Positions 32,358-34,746 of a stretch of 34,746 bases of DNA are shown piece by piece. Below the pieces are notes generated by a model, which was not told the origin of the DNA, made no database searches, and worked only from the letters and a program-made list of their open reading frames with translations. Both the position numbers and the translations under genes were made by a program. The stretch lies in the NCBI RefSeq assembly GCF_020687385.1, contig NZ_JAJEQM010000021.1, positions 1-34,746 on the forward strand, read 5' to 3'. Each line of letters begins with the position of its first letter. Positions within the stretch are counted from its first letter, which is position 1. The DNA is from Hominilimicola fabiformis (lineage in GTDB: Bacteria > Bacillota > Clostridia > UBA1381).

Positions 32358-32900
32358 ATGAGAAAAGTATTTGTTTCATATTATCATGGAGATCAACAAG
32401 AGGTTAATAAGTTTGTTAATGATTTTTCTAATGTGTGTATATTTAAAACTGTTGGAGTCAAAGAGGGAGACTTTACTTTTGATAGCAACAATCCGCAATA
32501 TATTATGAGAAAAATAAGAGAAGACAAGTTAGAAGATTCCACTGTAACTATAGTATTGGTTGGAAGTTGTACCCATAGTAGAAGATATGTTGACTGGGAA
32601 GTTAAAGCTTCTCTTCAATGTGGACAGTCATTGCCTAATGGATTGATTGCGATTAATTTACCGTATATGGGTTCGAAAGGATTGTTGCCGCCTAGAGTGG
32701 AAGAAAATATAAGCAAAAACTCAAATAAACAGGATACTGGATACGCTAGATATTATACATATCCAAGTAGTAATGAACAATTAGAGGCATGGATAGAAGA
32801 TGCATATAATGCAAGAACTCAAAGAGCACATTTAATTAAAAATACAAATGTAATGATGAAATATAATTCGAGGTGTAAAACACATAATAAAACACATTAA
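32358..32900 (+). CDS. TIR-like protein (DUF1863/MTH538 fold, ThsB-type)
   Basis: 180 aa. MRKVFVSYYHGDQQEVNKF opens the flavodoxin-like TIR fold, followed by IMRKIREDKLEDSTVTIVLV and THSRRYVDWEV (73-82), phrases typical of the DUF1863 proteins that act as the ThsB sensor in Thoeris anti-phage systems. ThsB proteins sense infection and make an ADP-ribose-type signal; Glu81 is a candidate catalytic acid. The last about 70 residues include a basic end. No ThsA gene (Sir2/SLOG or macro) is adjacent; a two-TM protein gene follows after a 291-base gap. GGAAGAAGG lies 9 bases before the ATG. AT-rich compared with the tail genes; cargo beyond the integrase. Confidence 0.85.
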   Translation: MRKVFVSYYHGDQQEVNKFVNDFSNVCIFKTVGVKEGDFTFDSNNPQYIMRKIREDKLEDSTVTIVLVGSCTHSRRYVDWEVKASLQCGQSLPNGLIAINLPYMGSKGLLPPRVEENISKNSNKQDTGYARYYTYPSSNEQLEAWIEDAYNARTQRAHLIKNTNVMMKYNSRCKTHNKTH

Positions 32901-32909
32901 GTGATTTAA

Positions 32910-33161
32910 TGAATATAGTCGATAAAAATATTAATTATGTTTTGATTTTTTATAAAGTGAAGATGAAGAAGGTGTTTTAGCGTTAGGTAATTAAAAAATA
33001 TCTATAGATGCTATCTTTATTTATTTAATATAAAATTGCAAAAAGCAGTATACACAGAAAAGATAAAAAATTATATAGATGATGAATTTGGAATTCCTGA
33101 TTTAAAAGAAAGCAGAATTGCATCAATAAATGATAAAAATATTGATAATTTTCCACAATAA
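32910..33161 (+). pseudogene. Possible gene remnant between the cargo genes
   Basis: No intact gene, but coding-like pieces in several frames: MNIVDKNINYVLIFYK from 32910, SEDEEGVLALGN near 32959-32995, and a longer piece (AVYTEKIKNYIDDEFGIPD, ESRIASINDKNIDNF) ending at 33161. They could be the broken parts of one small gene of the cargo, or chance in AT-rich DNA. Nothing recognised. Confidence 0.3.
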
Positions 33162-33191
33162 AAAATTAGAACTACACTTAATAAAATAGAT

Positions 33192-33968
33192 GTGATTAAA
33201 TTTACTTTTAAATCAGACAGAGGTTATTTTTTGTTAAAAAAGGTGAGAAGAATTAAAAAGAATGGAGAAATGAAGATTAAAAATAGTTTGATTAAACCTA
33301 TAAAAAAATCAATAATCACATGGATTGTTGGGGGAATTGTATTACTTATAGTGTGGTGCTGTGATATAAAAAAAATATTGTTATATATTCCAGGAATACG
33401 TAACTTTGTATTGAATCTAAATTTCATAACTAGCATTTTTACAAATTATTATACAGTTATTATAGGGGCATTGTTTTTGGTTGTAATATTATATTTGAGA
33501 AAATATGCAGATGTAAAAGTTCCATCAATTTCAATTGCGGGAATTGAATTTAATTTAAAAAATATTGACAGAATAGTAAAAGCAAATCTTACAAATTATT
33601 TTGTCACCAAAAGAAGTTTGTTTAAAATTGACATTTTGAAAGACAATTTTGATGATGTTTTTGAATCCTATCATAATACATATGAATTTATAAGATTACA
33701 AATGAGTTACTATGAAAACGTGGCTAAAACAGATAATACTATATATAAAGCAATGAAGTGTATGATAAAAGATTTAAACTATTTTCTAACATCAAACCAA
33801 ACTGATTATAGAAGATGGTATAAATTCGAAAACGAAAAAGAATACAAATTTATTGATGAATTGCAAAAAAAATATCCCAAGTATAATGAATTAATAGAAG
33901 CATTTGGGAAAATAAATAAAAAGATGTCTACACATATGCAGAAGTTAAATATTACTATAGAATGGTGA
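33192..33968 (+). CDS. Two-TM membrane protein beside the TIR-like gene, candidate effector
   Basis: 258 aa from the GTG start, unrecognised. Two hydrophobic helices at about 41-57 (IITWIVGGIVLLIVWCC) and 87-102 (YTVIIGALFLVVILYL), then a phrase ISIAGIEFNLKNIDRIVK and a helical, charged C-terminal domain of about 130 residues. I see no macro, Sir2 or SLOG signature. The start is uncertain: the GTG has no ribosome site, AAGGTGAG stands at about 33239 without a standard start at the right distance, and an in-frame ATG at 33270 would give 232 aa. Next to a TIR-like sensor, a membrane pore or depolarising effector is a reasonable inference. AT-rich, with no clear promoter of its own, so possibly co-transcribed with the TIR gene. 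Confidence 0.7.
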   Translation: MIKFTFKSDRGYFLLKKVRRIKKNGEMKIKNSLIKPIKKSIITWIVGGIVLLIVWCCDIKKILLYIPGIRNFVLNLNFITSIFTNYYTVIIGALFLVVILYLRKYADVKVPSISIAGIEFNLKNIDRIVKANLTNYFVTKRSLFKIDILKDNFDDVFESYHNTYEFIRLQMSYYENVAKTDNTIYKAMKCMIKDLNYFLTSNQTDYRRWYKFENEKEYKFIDELQKKYPKYNELIEAFGKINKKMSTHMQKLNITIEW

Positions 33969-34028
33969 CAAATATTCCTAATAAATAATAATATTGAAAA
34001 GATGATAAAACATTTTTTTTTGAATCCA

Positions 34029-34071
34029 TTAGTAGTAAACACTCGGATTTTTACTACTATCTTACTACTAA
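34029..34071. other. Candidate attachment region or integrase binding sites
   Basis: TTAGTAGTAA (34029-34038) is inverted relative to TTACTACTA (34051-34059) and TTACTACTAA (34062-34071). The two direct copies start 11 bases apart, one helical turn. It lies beyond the integrase, where AT-rich cargo gives way to host sequence. The left attachment site is outside the window, so this cannot be confirmed. Confidence 0.45.
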
Positions 34072-34083
34072 CGGTGTCCTTGA

Positions 34084-34170
34084 TTTGCCCTTATTTGCCG
34101 TGTTTTGCAGATTACACTCTGTCAAGCGATGTTTTTAAAGCATTTTACAGACACCGCAAATACGGGCAAA
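34084..34170. repeat. 20-base inverted repeat upstream of the host phosphatase
   Basis: Arms 34084-34103 and 34151-34170 match at 18 of 20 bases (TTTGCCC, TATTTGC and GTGT in the arms) with 47 bases between. It could be integrase arm sites or a host intergenic element. The 195-base open frame across it (34002-34196) has no ribosome site. Confidence 0.55.
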
Positions 34171-34208
34171 CCACGGCATTTTACGGCTTTTTATGAAAGG
34201 AAAAAATT

Positions 34209-34667
34209 ATGATTAAGATACTCTTTGTTTGCCACGGCAATATATGCAGGTCGCCGATGGCGGAGTTTGTGATGAAAGATTTAGTTAAAAAGGCAGGGCT
34301 TAGTGATGAGTTTTACATAGCGTCTGCGGCGACGAGTACAGAGGAAATCGGGAACGGTGTACATTATGGTACGCGCAAAAAGCTTGCGGAATTCGGTATT
34401 TCCGTTGACGGAAAATATGCGGTTCAATTAAAAAAATCCGACTATGCCAAATATGACTACATTATCGGTATGGACAGTTACAATTTACGCAATATGAAAC
34501 GTATGTTACCGAATGATACCGAAAACAAAATACACCTTTTACTTGATTGGTCCGACAATCCGAGAGATATTGCGGATCCATGGTACACAGGTGATTTTGA
34601 TGTGACATACAATGATGTACTTGAAGGTTGCACTGCTTTACTCAAGGAAATCAAAAAAGAGCTTTAA
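34209..34667 (+). CDS. Low-molecular-weight protein-tyrosine phosphatase (host)
   Basis: 152 aa. The P-loop VCHGNICRSPMAEF (Cys8, Arg14, Ser15) and the general-acid loop DIADPWYTGDFD are the complete active site of the LMW-PTP family; length is as usual. It removes phosphate from tyrosine in cytoplasmic proteins, often linked with capsule or stress control. AAAGGAAA precedes the ATG. Base use is again less AT-rich than the cargo. Taken as host chromosome bordering the prophage. An IS begins two bases after its stop. Confidence 0.93.
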   Translation: MIKILFVCHGNICRSPMAEFVMKDLVKKAGLSDEFYIASAATSTEEIGNGVHYGTRKKLAEFGISVDGKYAVQLKKSDYAKYDYIIGMDSYNLRNMKRMLPNDTENKIHLLLDWSDNPRDIADPWYTGDFDVTYNDVLEGCTALLKEIKKEL

Positions 34668-34669
34668 AG

Positions 34670-34746
34670 TGAACCGACCCCCAAAAGTTAGACCAAAAAT
34701 CTAACTATTGGGAGGTCGGTTTTTTCATGGCAAAATATAGTTTTGA
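34670..34746 (+). mobile_element. Left end of an IS3-family (IS150-like) insertion sequence, truncated by the window
   Basis: The sequence from 34670 starts TGAACCGACCCCCAAAAGTT, a close match to the terminal inverted repeats of many IS150-group elements. A long hairpin (about 34672-34720) follows, and an ORF begins at 34727. The other end is outside the window. The IS end lies two bases after the phosphatase stop. Confidence 0.72.
34727..34746 (+). CDS. Start of IS3-family transposase OrfA (partial)
   Basis: Begins MAKYSF and runs off the window. GGGAGGT lies ten bases upstream, and the MAKYSFE-type start is common for OrfA of IS150-like elements. Too short to say more. Confidence 0.55.

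Noticed and set aside
34002-34196. 64-codon open frame upstream of the phosphatase
   Set aside because: No ribosome binding site, covers the repeat region and gives no protein-like sequence.

Overview
The window is most of a prophage plus a short stretch of host chromosome. The host is probably a low-to-moderate GC Bacillota of class Clostridia, perhaps a gut Oscillospiraceae/Ruminococcaceae-type organism. This is inferred from strong GGAGG-type ribosome binding sites, TTG starts behind good Shine-Dalgarno sites, Tn916-like excisionase/integrase proteins and PBSX/Clostridium-phage-like tail genes. No rRNA, tRNA or CRISPR array was seen. Layout: (1) 1-510 holds the end of an upstream transcription unit and a small minus-strand unit (promoter, 45-aa hydrophobic peptide, terminator). 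(2) 558-7701 is an accessory block before the packaging genes: an HTH/zinc protein, a ParB-methylase fusion, a C5 cytosine methylase, a gene ending in a module shared with its neighbour, a phage amidoligase, two gamma-glutamylcyclotransferase-like (AIG2/GGCT) paralogs and small zinc-ribbon proteins. Three near-identical promoter repeats drive this block. (3) 7792-15577 is an HK97-type packaging and head module (terS, terL, portal, ClpP-like protease, capsid, connector, closure, gp10-like and tail-terminator genes), interrupted by a minus-strand RelE/HigB-type toxin-antitoxin pair. (4) 15580-28995 is a PBSX-type contractile tail: sheath, tube, frameshifted chaperone, tape measure, LysM-region and hub proteins, baseplate and fibres. 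(5) 29012-30302 is lysis: XhlA-like protein, holin and CHAP endolysin. (6) 30395-32211 holds two tandem excisionase-like proteins and a tyrosine integrase. (7) 32296-33968 is AT-rich cargo: a ThsB-type TIR-like (DUF1863) protein and a two-TM membrane protein. (8) 34029-34746 holds a candidate attachment region, a host low-molecular-weight tyrosine phosphatase and the left end of an IS3-family element. How the parts work together: structural genes on the + strand would be read as a late operon. It contains several intrinsic terminators, so either antitermination or internal promoters must operate. At least three compact units carry their own near-consensus promoters and look built for expression in the lysogen: the minus-strand 45-aa gene, the two-TM gene at 23.9 kb and the TIR-like gene at 32.4 kb. 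The best candidates for something undescribed are the TIR-like/two-TM pair at the integrase end, a Thoeris-like defence module lacking a recognisable ThsA. Next is the two-TM cargo gene dropped into the tail operon between duplicated hairpins, then the amidoligase/double-GGCT cassette under repeated promoters. Other notable points are a frameshift at a T6 run in the tail-terminator gene, a textbook A-AAA-AAC frameshift site in the tail chaperone, and a wall-binding-like module shared by a tail protein and the endolysin. Limits: no searches or alignments were run. Family names come from motif recognition, and the left prophage end lies outside the window, so the attachment site cannot be confirmed.
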